From contig CAMHEP010000005.1 of assembly GCA_946184195.1 (NCBI GenBank), forward strand, positions 1-25,301: a stretch of DNA of 25,301 nt. The letters are read 5' to 3'. Origin of the DNA: an uncultured Bacteroidales bacterium (GTDB taxonomy: Bacteria; Bacteroidota; Bacteroidia; Bacteroidales; Paludibacteraceae). Numbering within the stretch: the first letter of the stretch is position 1; the number at the start of each line of letters is the position of its first letter. This document shows positions 1-7,401 of this stretch, in pieces. A model generated the notes under the pieces. The model saw only the letters and a program-made list of their open reading frames with translations, did not search any database and had not been told where the DNA came from. Position numbers and translations under genes: made by a program.

Positions 1-2442
1 GTACTTCAGGGCGAGATAGCCGGTAGTGTAACCTCGGCTCACGTGGATAGTCGTGGGACGCTGTGGGTAGGTACATCAATAGGTCTGTATGCTATTGAGT
101 GGCGAAAGGCGAGTAGCGAAAGGGCGAGTGACAAATGGCAAGTGAGAGATTATAGTCTAAGTACACCCGGGTCTTCGAGAGGGGTACGCGCTATCAGTGA
201 GGATGAACAAGGAACGCTATGGTTGCTATCATCCAACGGACTGCATGCCATGCTTCCGAATCGTCAACTCATTCACTACCCGGGCGCCATCCCTGATGGT
301 GGTTTCACCTGTCTCAGTGCACGTGATGGTCAGGTATGGTTAGGCTCGGTACATAGCGGTCTGTATACCTTCGAATGGGGAGAGGCAAATGGGCCAGAGG
401 CGAATGGACGTTATCGCCATGTGAGCCAACATTTCGGTTCTCCCATCTCGGCAGTACAGGTATGCGGTCATGATTCACTTATTGTCGGCACTGACGGCAA
501 CGGTGTGATGATGATTGACACGCGAAAGAACGAGGTTCTGGAGCATTGGTCCCAAGTAGGAGAGGGTTCACGTCGCCTCACGTCGAATAGCGTATACTCG
601 TTACTGCGTGACGAGCGTGGCGTACTATGGATAGGTCTATATCAGCACGGGTTGGATTATACGTTATGGCAAGGTAACTATTTCCACGTACATAGCACTC
701 CTATGTTCGATAGTGAGGGGATAGCGGTGCGCTCGCTTTGTATCCACGGTCAACAGCGGCTGATAGGGACACGTCAAGGTCTCTATTTCATCGACAAGAC
801 AGCGGAGAAATTTCGCTATTACGGAGAAAAGGAACTGGATGCGCAAATGGTGTTTGCGCTGACTCGCTATAACGATTATTATTATATCGGTACATATGGC
901 GGCGGACTGAAATGCCTGCACCCAACAACACTCAGCGTGAGTGCAGTCCGGCTGCCGGAGTCAATAGGCCGGCAGATTTTCTGTCTGACGGAAGACCGCG
1001 AAGGTCGTCTATGGGTAGGATCTGAGCGAGGCGCCTATTGTCTGGTGGGTCACGGTGATAAATTGACCATCGCCGAGCGTTACACGTCATATAACTCACA
1101 ACTTCCGCAGGGCTATGTCTACCATATATACTTTGACTACCAAGGACGCGGTTGGTTGTGTACCATCAACGGCATGTCGCTCTACGACTCTGAGTCACGC
1201 CATGTCACCACCTCTGATTTTCCGCCATCGTTTCCTTCGCAAGTAGCAGTGCGTCAGGTATGGCAAGACCAAGACAGCATACTATACTTTGTGCCCGAGC
1301 GTGGCAAACTCTTTGCGATAGATGCGACATGGCGTTCACATCCTGCGCCCGACACCGAAGGCACAGATGCGCTATTTATCACTGATGATGGTCGTGGTCA
1401 TCACCTTGTCGGCACAATGGACGGTCTATACTATACTCATAACGATGGTACGCGCGAACGTTTCGGTTTTGCAGATGGTCTACCAAGTTCTATCTTTACA
1501 CTCTGCCAACCTCAGACCGATGACGACGGTACCGTATGGCTTGGCAATAGTCGCGGGTTGATATGGTATCACCCCGATAGTGTAAACTTTCCTCGACCTG
1601 AACGTCAAGTGGTCATTAGTCATGTGATGGCAGATTATCAGCCCTTAGATGACCTTTACTCGGCACTGCGTGCGGGCAAGATTGTAATGCCACGAGGTAC
1701 CAGCGACCTCACTATCCTCCTAACCGATCTCTCCATGACCGACCCTGCTTCATTACGCTACCAATATCTATTGGAGGGATATGATAACGATTGGCAGGAC
1801 CTCATCGGCACTTCTGAGCATACGTGGCAGAACCTACGTACGGGTCGCTACCGCCTGCACCTGCGCTCCATGCCACAGAGCAAACAAGATATTGTGATGA
1901 CTGTCGTTGTTCCCATTACCACAGAGATGAGTTTAGCCATTGCTGTAGGTATATTAGCACTATTGGTACTCATGGGCATCAATGTTGAGATAGCCCGTCG
2001 CTACCGCCACTACCGCACCGAACGCGAGAAAGAGATAGAAGCTCTACGCCGGAATCAGGAAGTCGTAGATAATCGTAAATACAGAACCACTAACATACCC
2101 GTGGCGGAGCTTCGCAAACTCAAGAGACGCGTGGACGAACTGATGGACGAGCAAAAACTATACTTGGAGCCCGAGCTCAAACTATCGGATATAGCTGCTA
2201 AGTTAGGTGTGAGTCCTTTTCAACTCAGTTATCTCTTCAATCAGCATATGCATACGTCGTTCTATGACTATGTGAACAACTACCGCGTAGCGTATTTCAA
2301 GCAGTGCGTGAAGCAGGGTGATGCCAAGCGTTATACGCTGGATGCCTTGGCAACGCGTTGCGGCTACAACTCACGAACGAGTTTCTTCCGCAATTTCAAG
2401 AAACTAACGGGCAAGACGCCCTCGGAGTTTATTGCACAATAA
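1..2442 (+). CDS. SusR-like membrane-bound regulator: propeller sensor + TM + AraC-type DNA-binding domain (5' partial)
   Basis: The frame is open from base 1, so the N-terminus lies outside the window. An in-frame GTG at 43 is unlikely to be the true start because coding-like sequence precedes it. Counting from base 43, propeller-type repeats recur (GTLWVGTSIGLY near 5-16, GTLWLLSSNGLH, GVLWIGLYQHGLD, GRLWVGSERGAY, GTVWLGNSRGL), followed by a Y_Y_Y-type domain around 550-615 and a single membrane segment around 630-648. A charged linker comes next, then an AraC-family HTH domain at about 713-799 with the typical ending CGYNSRTSFFRNFKKLTGKTP. There is no histidine-kinase dimerisation/ATPase domain and no receiver domain, so this is the SusR layout rather than a hybrid two-component system. 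The propeller would sense an oligosaccharide in the periplasm while the HTH acts on DNA. It is convergent with the PUL operon and is its likely activator (inference). Confidence 0.9.
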   Translation, partial: VLQGEIAGSVTSAHVDSRGTLWVGTSIGLYAIEWRKASSERASDKWQVRDYSLSTPGSSRGVRAISEDEQGTLWLLSSNGLHAMLPNRQLIHYPGAIPDGGFTCLSARDGQVWLGSVHSGLYTFEWGEANGPEANGRYRHVSQHFGSPISAVQVCGHDSLIVGTDGNGVMMIDTRKNEVLEHWSQVGEGSRRLTSNSVYSLLRDERGVLWIGLYQHGLDYTLWQGNYFHVHSTPMFDSEGIAVRSLCIHGQQRLIGTRQGLYFIDKTAEKFRYYGEKELDAQMVFALTRYNDYYYIGTYGGGLKCLHPTTLSVSAVRLPESIGRQIFCLTEDREGRLWVGSERGAYCLVGHGDKLTIAERYTSYNSQLPQGYVYHIYFDYQGRGWLCTINGMSLYDSESRHVTTSDFPPSFPSQVAVRQVWQDQDSILYFVPERGKLFAIDATWRSHPAPDTEGTDALFITDDGRGHHLVGTMDGLYYTHNDGTRERFGFADGLPSSIFTLCQPQTDDDGTVWLGNSRGLIWYHPDSVNFPRPERQVVISHVMADYQPLDDLYSALRAGKIVMPRGTSDLTILLTDLSMTDPASLRYQYLLEGYDNDWQDLIGTSEHTWQNLRTGRYRLHLRSMPQSKQDIVMTVVVPITTEMSLAIAVGILALLVLMGINVEIARRYRHYRTEREKEIEALRRNQEVVDNRKYRTTNIPVAELRKLKRRVDELMDEQKLYLEPELKLSDIAAKLGVSPFQLSYLFNQHMHTSFYDYVNNYRVAYFKQCVKQGDAKRYTLDALATRCGYNSRTSFFRNFKKLTGKTPSEFIAQ

Positions 2443-2483
2443 AAACACCTTTCCAACCCCCTATTTTTTTATGCCACGTCCTT

Positions 2484-2516
2484 GTGACGTCCCCGTGACG
2501 TCCCCGTGACGTCCCC
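2484..2516. repeat. Tandem 11-bp repeat, three exact units of GTGACGTCCCC
   Basis: Three perfect head-to-tail copies of GTGACGTCCCC lie 42 bp downstream of the regulator stop codon. A degenerate half-copy (CCACGTCCTT) sits just upstream at 2474-2483. Each unit contains the 6-bp palindrome GACGTC. The array lies between the regulator and the shared terminator, outside any credible ORF. No function is assigned. Confidence 0.9.
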
Positions 2517-2552
2517 GAACGAACATTTGATCCATGTAGTCATGAAAAACAA

Positions 2553-2587
2553 AAGGAGCACCTATTGAAAGGGTGCTCCTTCTTTTT
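2553..2587. terminator. Bidirectional intrinsic terminator between convergent genes
   Basis: The arms AAGGAGCACC (2553-2562) and GGTGCTCCTT (2572-2581) form a perfect 10-bp stem with a 9-nt loop. On the + strand it is followed by CTTTTT (2582-2587). Read on the minus strand the stem runs into TTTTGTTTTTC, so it can also stop transcription coming from the PUL operon. The position suits both roles: 110 bp after the regulator stop and about 30 bp after the last minus-strand ORF. Confidence 0.85.
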
Positions 2588-2612
2588 GTATTAACATTTA
2601 AAACGTTACGAA

Positions 2613-2756
2613 TTATACAGCATCACCACCGTCACCATAACCAGTTGGAAGACCTAACCCCGGCTCATACGAGTCAGGATAACGGCTGGAAGTACAGAGT
2701 TGACCAATCGGTGAAGCAAGGATAACGGATGTTACCGGAATATTATAAGTTTTCAT
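2613..2756 (-). CDS. Small hypothetical protein, 47 aa, last ORF of the PUL operon
   Basis: An ATG at 2756 (or an in-frame ATG two codons upstream at 2762) opens a 47-codon frame ending in TAA at 2613-2615. The peptide begins MKTYNIPVTSVILASP, has one Cys (residue 21) and ends in a Gly/Asp-rich tail (GYGDGGDAV). It has no clear signal peptide or membrane segment and I do not recognise a family. It lies 39 bp after the stop of the upstream secreted-protein gene and just before the terminator, and it fills what would otherwise be an empty 200-bp gap. Small ORFs of this general kind (MKxY start, Gly/Asp-rich end) are, from memory, not rare in Bacteroidales. That it is a real gene is a plausible inference only. 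Confidence 0.5.
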   Translation of the reverse strand: MKTYNIPVTSVILASPIGQLCTSSRYPDSYEPGLGLPTGYGDGGDAV

Positions 2757-2795
2757 AATCATGTACTTTTTAAATGGGTTTCTTATTCAATTTCG

Positions 2796-5315
2796 TTATT
2801 GGATCTGTTGTCCTTGAGCGTTGTATAGTCGTCCCTCATGTTCAATGATAAGAGCACCATTGATGAGTTGTTTTCCTTCAGCAGGTTTTTTGACGATAGT
2901 TTGCTCAGCGTCAGTTGCTGTTCCGTGTGTTCCGATACGCATTCTCATAATGGGAGAGGGTGTTGCAGCCACCTGACGGAAGTAAGCACGCATTCCCTTG
3001 AGCGAAGCATTTTCCGCAGCCCACTTGAGTTGGTTACCGCTGCTTAGGAAAATAACCGACTTAGCCGTAGCGTCAGATGCGTCCGCAATCGTTGTCTGGG
3101 AGAAGACAGGTACGAAACTATATACCCCATCCGTTGCCTCGTTGAGCGTATTGTCAATCGTGACATGGCGGAACTTCAAGTCGAGTACAGCGCCATCTTC
3201 CGGTTTGATGAGATAGGGTACACCCGCCTCGATAGCGTCCGCATCGGTGAAATAGAATGTAGCCTCGTCACCGTTTATCTCGGTATGGCTATAGCGTAAG
3301 ATGGCGGGGTTACCCAACTGTCCAGCCACCGTCTCGGCATCAATAGCAAAAGGCACACAGAAGGTCGCATAGTCTGTTCCGTTAGCGGTAATGGAGCGAG
3401 AGATGGTAACATTAGCTGTCTGCCCGTCATAGGTTGTGAGCGCTGTTGCATTGTCCGCATCATCAGCCAAAGTGAGAGCAGTTATCTTGGTGCCCTTCAG
3501 CTCCTTATTGGAACCGGATTGAACCACACGGAGTTCCCAATCATAAGTACCGTTAGCATCCACAGCCTCATAGAGTGAAGCGTCATTGCAATGAAGAACA
3601 ATGGCATAATCCTCTCGATAGTCAGACGATAAGATTACCCGTATAGGAGATGTATGGGTAGCACTTGCATTTTCGATACGCTTATCGCGATTCAAGTAAA
3701 TACCTGTTGGGAAAGAGTTATCACCAATTAGATTGATGTTGTTGCCGGCACATTTTACATCGCCCGTTACAACAGAATAAGAGGCATTGATAACGCTCAC
3801 GCCATCGAAAGCCAACGTAGCCTTCTTGTTGGAATCGAATAGTTGCCTATCACGTACGGTATTCTGTCCATCTACAATTACGTTGCGGAAAGTGACCGTA
3901 TAATTAGCCGTATCGTCATTTGCCAAAACCATCAGCACATTCCATGCTACACCACAAATAATCTTCTCTGCACCTGTAGCACCTTGGATAGTGAGTTCCT
4001 TTTTTATCTCCAAGCGACTGCCTGATATAGTGACATCATCATACAGGGTGATGACATCACCGGCATTGGCATTATCAACAGCCGTAGCAAGCGATGTTTC
4101 TACCACTCCTTGTGTAGTATTCACAACAGCACTATAGCCGGTATGGTTGAAAGAAGGATGGTCCACTGATGTATGGCAAGCCGAAGCGAACTTACCTTTC
4201 TCGTCAGCATCATGTTGATTGGATGTGACCAAGAGTCCCACCAACGTTTTTCCGTCAATAGTTGCCAATGGAGTCAACTTATGAGCAGGTATAGCAAAAG
4301 ACCATACACTATTCGTACAAGACGAAGTTGCAATAGGAGTATTCATCTCATCCCCCTCCCCGGGAGCTCCCGGAGCATAGCCAACCACTGTGGCAGCCTT
4401 TGTATTCATATCCGAAGCTGCCGTACCATGGCTCACCTCATACGGGAAATCCCATACCGCCATTACATCCATACCACCACCACCGACAGTGGTCAGATTC
4501 AATGTATAGACTTTCTCAAAACTATAGTCTTCAATAAGGAAATACTCAACGGCAAAAATATTGGCATTATAGTTTCCTTCAAAACTATCGTCCTTAAAAC
4601 CATTCTTCGAGTAATTATTATCATAGCTGCTTCCCCCATTTATACGGAACTGCATTTCCAAATAGGGTAATGATAAATCTGTTTCCTCATCCTTCCAATT
4701 AGCGAATTCTTGCAAGTCAGCAACAGAAGTAAAGGTAGCCACCCAATCGACGGCATATCGGGCTGTCTCGTCAGTGAGTTCTGTAGCGTCAGCAAAGATG
4801 AAGTGCACCTTATTGACAGAGACAGCACCATCCTGCAGAGCTCCGAGTTTATTGAGTCCGTCAGCACCGAGGTTGAAATAATAGATACGACCATCATCCT
4901 CGCAGTCTATCTGACCGGAGGGACCATTGATACCATTGACCCACTGGTCGGCATTGTTGGCATCCTTGTATTGGAACTCAAACTTGCGTGAGTTAGCCGT
5001 ACCGGGTAGGGGCGCTGTCAATTTGATAGCCCAGACGATATCTTTGGTTTTGTCAAACGTATAGGTGCCGGAGGTCTGGTATTGGAAGTCTGCACGGTAT
5101 TTATTAAGACAAACATTGTTTTTATCATATTGCATAGCCATCTGCACATTCACTACACCATCTGCTACCGAGGTAATAGTGCCACCTGAACTGACGATCC
5201 ATCCTTCGCTGTTGTCGCCGTTGAAGGTCACCTTGATAGACTGCGGACCAACAGCTGCCCATGTGGCAACTGATAGCGTCAGAGCCAACAGGGAAAAGAA
5301 AAATTTGCGTTTCAT
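2796..5315 (-). CDS. Secreted multidomain surface protein: binding-like module + beta-helix-like domain + C-terminal module (paralog A)
   Basis: The 839-residue product has a signal peptide at 1-20 (MKRKFFFSLL..., likely cut near TWA-AVG) and no lipobox. Residues about 21-206 form a DUF4979-like module with landmarks DIVWAIKL and YAVDWVATFTSVADLQEF. Residues about 215-400 form a second module. Residues about 405-610 start with NANAGDVITLYDDVTI and look like a short right-handed beta-helix. Residues about 635-795 (TDYATFCVPFAID ... GVPYLIKP) resemble a module common in Prevotella-type surface proteins. The tail at 818-839 (LINGALIIEHEGRLYNAQGQQ) looks like a conserved surface-protein ending. 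No catalytic motif is recognised, so a surface glycan-binding role is inferred. It is paralogous to the adjacent upstream gene, which lacks the 612-806 segment. Confidence 0.85.
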   Translation of the reverse strand: MKRKFFFSLLALTLSVATWAAVGPQSIKVTFNGDNSEGWIVSSGGTITSVADGVVNVQMAMQYDKNNVCLNKYRADFQYQTSGTYTFDKTKDIVWAIKLTAPLPGTANSRKFEFQYKDANNADQWVNGINGPSGQIDCEDDGRIYYFNLGADGLNKLGALQDGAVSVNKVHFIFADATELTDETARYAVDWVATFTSVADLQEFANWKDEETDLSLPYLEMQFRINGGSSYDNNYSKNGFKDDSFEGNYNANIFAVEYFLIEDYSFEKVYTLNLTTVGGGGMDVMAVWDFPYEVSHGTAASDMNTKAATVVGYAPGAPGEGDEMNTPIATSSCTNSVWSFAIPAHKLTPLATIDGKTLVGLLVTSNQHDADEKGKFASACHTSVDHPSFNHTGYSAVVNTTQGVVETSLATAVDNANAGDVITLYDDVTISGSRLEIKKELTIQGATGAEKIICGVAWNVLMVLANDDTANYTVTFRNVIVDGQNTVRDRQLFDSNKKATLAFDGVSVINASYSVVTGDVKCAGNNINLIGDNSFPTGIYLNRDKRIENASATHTSPIRVILSSDYREDYAIVLHCNDASLYEAVDANGTYDWELRVVQSGSNKELKGTKITALTLADDADNATALTTYDGQTANVTISRSITANGTDYATFCVPFAIDAETVAGQLGNPAILRYSHTEINGDEATFYFTDADAIEAGVPYLIKPEDGAVLDLKFRHVTIDNTLNEATDGVYSFVPVFSQTTIADASDATAKSVIFLSSGNQLKWAAENASLKGMRAYFRQVAATPSPIMRMRIGTHGTATDAEQTIVKKPAEGKQLINGALIIEHEGRLYNAQGQQIQ

Positions 5316-5356
5316 GATCTTATTTTATTTATTGGTTATTGTTCTTGTTGTTTGCT

Positions 5357-5373
5357 AAAAAGGCTAACGCCTT
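5357..5373 (-). terminator. Weak hairpin/attenuator between the two paralogs
   Basis: Read on the minus strand, AAGGC-GTTA-GCCTT (5373 to 5360) forms a 5-bp stem with a 4-nt loop, running into TTTTT then AGC (to 5357). It lies 7 bp after the stop codon of the shorter paralog. The stem is short, so partial termination that lowers expression of the longer downstream paralog is more likely than a full stop. Confidence 0.4.
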
Positions 5374-5380
5374 GAGTGCT

Positions 5381-7312
5381 TTATAATTCAGCACCCAGAG
5401 CGTTATATTGCTTTTCGCCACGACGAATAATGAGTTGTCCGTCCTTGATAAATTTACCATTTGGACATTTACCATTTACCATTTGTTGGTCAATGGCAGT
5501 TACTTCACGAGCCACCTTGCGGCCTTTGAGTTCTCTATTAGAACCGGCTTGTGCCACATAAAGTTGCCAATCGATAGTATCCATAGCATCGACAGCAGTA
5601 TAGAGTGTAGCGTCTGCGCAATGCAGCACGATAGCGTAATCCTCGCGGTAGTCACCGGAGAGGATAATCTTAATCGGTTCAGTATGTGTGGTATTAACAT
5701 TGTCGATACGTTTATCGCGGTTGAGGTAGATACCATTGGGGAAGGAGTTGGTGCCACTGAGGATGATATTCGAGCCGGCACTCTTGACATCGCCTGTCAC
5801 GACAGAATAAGAGGTATTGATAACGCTGACACCCTCGAAGGCAAGTTTCGCCTTGCCATTGGAGTCGAAGAGTTGGATAGCACGCTCGCCCTGACCGTCC
5901 ACGACAAGGTTAGAGAAAGTGACTGTATAGTCAGCCTCGTTGCCGTTAGCGAGAATCATAATCGAGTTGGCGGGGAGGTCACATATGATTTGTTCCTCAC
6001 CGGTAGCGCCACGGATAGTGAGTTCCTTCTTTATCTCCAAACGGCCTGCCGAGATGGTTACATCGTCATAGAGCGAGATGACATCGCCGGCATTGGCATG
6101 CTCAACAGCCTCTTCGAGCGTTGCCTCGACGGTATGTTGCGTGGAGTTGATAATAGCAGCTACACCACTACGGGTGAGTGAAGGACGAGCTATGGTCTCG
6201 TGCGACATAGAAGCATATTTACCTTTAGCATCCGCATCGTGGACATTGGAGGTAACGAGTACAGCCACCAAAGTCTTTGTGCCAATGGTGGTCAAGGGGG
6301 TTAAAGCCTCCGAGGCGATGGAGAATGTCCATACACTATTGGTGCATTCAGAGGTAGCGATAGGCTCATTCATAGTGCCGGTAGTAGCGGGGGCATAGCC
6401 CACCACAGCCGTCACATAGGTATTCATATCCTCGGCAGGCGTAGCATGGCTGACCTGATAGGGGAAATCCCAGATAGAGAGGGCATCCGTACCTCCGGCC
6501 CCGACCGTGGTGAGAGTGAGGGTATAGTTCTGCCCTGCGCTGAAGTCCTCGATGAGGAAATACTCGACGGCAAAGATAGAAGCATGGTAGTTACCTTCGA
6601 AACTATCATCACGGAAGCCGTTCTTTGCGAAATTGCCGTCGTAGGACGTTGCGTTATTGAGTCGGAACATCATCTCCACATAGGGGAGTGTATTGTCGTC
6701 AGCAAGGTCCTTCCAGTCGGCAAACTCCATGAGGTCGCCCACGGAAGTGAAAGTAGCAATCCAATCGACGGAATAATGTGCATCGGCGGCATCCTCGACG
6801 ACGGCGTCAGCGAAGATGAAGTGCACCTTATTGACAGAGACAGCACCATCCTGCAAGGCTCCGAGTTTATTGAGTCCGTCAGCACCGAGGTTGAAATAAT
6901 AGATACGACCACCATCCACGCAGTCTATCTGACCGGAGGGACCATTGATACCATTGACCCACTTGTCGGCATTGTCGGCATCCTTGTATTGGAACTCAAA
7001 CTTGCGTGAGTTAGCGGTACCAGGCAGTGGAGCGGTCAGTTTGATAGCCCAGACGATATCACGGGTCTTGTCGATAGCGAACGTTCCGGCGACTTGGTTT
7101 TGGAAGTCCGCGCGGTACTTGTTGTTGCTCTGCAGTGCCATCTGCACATTAGCGACACCATCAGCTACTGAAGTGATAGAGCCGCCACTACTTGCCTGCC
7201 AGCCTTCAGCGGTGTTTCCATGGAAGGTAGCGAGAACTGTCTGCGGGCCTACAGCTGCCCACATGCTTGCTGTCATAAGAGTGACAACAGCGAAAAGGAA
7301 AAACTTTTTCAT
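5381..7312 (-). CDS. Secreted surface protein, shorter paralog B
   Basis: The 643-residue product starts MKKFFLFAVVTLMTASMWA, a signal peptide likely cut before AVGPQ, with no lipobox. It has the same order as its downstream neighbour: DUF4979-like module (DIVWAIKL, YSVDWIATFTSVGDLMEFADW), a second module, and a beta-helix-like segment starting NAGDVISLYDDVTIS. It then jumps directly from SNRELKGRKVA to a short tail (GQLIIRRGEKQYNALGAEL), skipping the extra ~190-residue domain of the other paralog. Part of the tail (VNGKCPNGKF) is encoded by a copy of a short repeat also found at 7366-7400. A 203-bp internal block is nearly identical to paralog A. A role in binding the same glycan is inferred, and no enzymatic residues are recognised. 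Confidence 0.85.
   Translation of the reverse strand: MKKFFLFAVVTLMTASMWAAVGPQTVLATFHGNTAEGWQASSGGSITSVADGVANVQMALQSNNKYRADFQNQVAGTFAIDKTRDIVWAIKLTAPLPGTANSRKFEFQYKDADNADKWVNGINGPSGQIDCVDGGRIYYFNLGADGLNKLGALQDGAVSVNKVHFIFADAVVEDAADAHYSVDWIATFTSVGDLMEFADWKDLADDNTLPYVEMMFRLNNATSYDGNFAKNGFRDDSFEGNYHASIFAVEYFLIEDFSAGQNYTLTLTTVGAGGTDALSIWDFPYQVSHATPAEDMNTYVTAVVGYAPATTGTMNEPIATSECTNSVWTFSIASEALTPLTTIGTKTLVAVLVTSNVHDADAKGKYASMSHETIARPSLTRSGVAAIINSTQHTVEATLEEAVEHANAGDVISLYDDVTISAGRLEIKKELTIRGATGEEQIICDLPANSIMILANGNEADYTVTFSNLVVDGQGERAIQLFDSNGKAKLAFEGVSVINTSYSVVTGDVKSAGSNIILSGTNSFPNGIYLNRDKRIDNVNTTHTEPIKIILSGDYREDYAIVLHCADATLYTAVDAMDTIDWQLYVAQAGSNRELKGRKVAREVTAIDQQMVNGKCPNGKFIKDGQLIIRRGEKQYNALGAEL
5451..5484. 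repeat. TTTACCATT-type short repeat, copy inside the coding sequence of paralog B
   Basis: The + strand carries AATTTACCATTTGGACATTTACCATTTACCATTT, built from TTTACCAT units around a central TTGGACA. A copy with the same core (TTTACCATTTGGACATTTACCATT) lies at 7366-7400, outside genes. Here it is read in frame and contributes NGKCPNGKF to the protein tail. Confidence 0.8.
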
Positions 7313-7365
7313 GTTTTTGTTGGTTTTTTTAAGTTAGTAATAGGGGTTATAAAGCCTCATTATAT

Positions 7366-7400
7366 CAATTTACCATTTACCATTTGGACATTTACCATTG
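7366..7400. repeat. TTTACCATT-type short repeat, intergenic copy
   Basis: CAATTTACCATTTACCATTTGGACATTTACCATTG lies between the GH88 gene and paralog B, ending 2 bp before the GH88 stop codon. It has the same 24-bp core as the copy at 5451-5484, with the extra TTTACCAT unit on the other side of the core. Neither copy forms a strong hairpin. Confidence 0.8.
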
Positions 7401-7401
7401 T

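Noticed and set aside
5408..6181. Plus-strand 257-codon open frame
   Set aside because: It is antisense to paralog B, whose signal peptide and domains are clear. The long frame comes from that gene's codon bias.
7313..7401. Separate promoter for paralog B
   Set aside because: No TAnnTTTG with a correctly spaced TTG is visible on the minus strand in this 89-bp gap, so read-through from the upstream operon is assumed.
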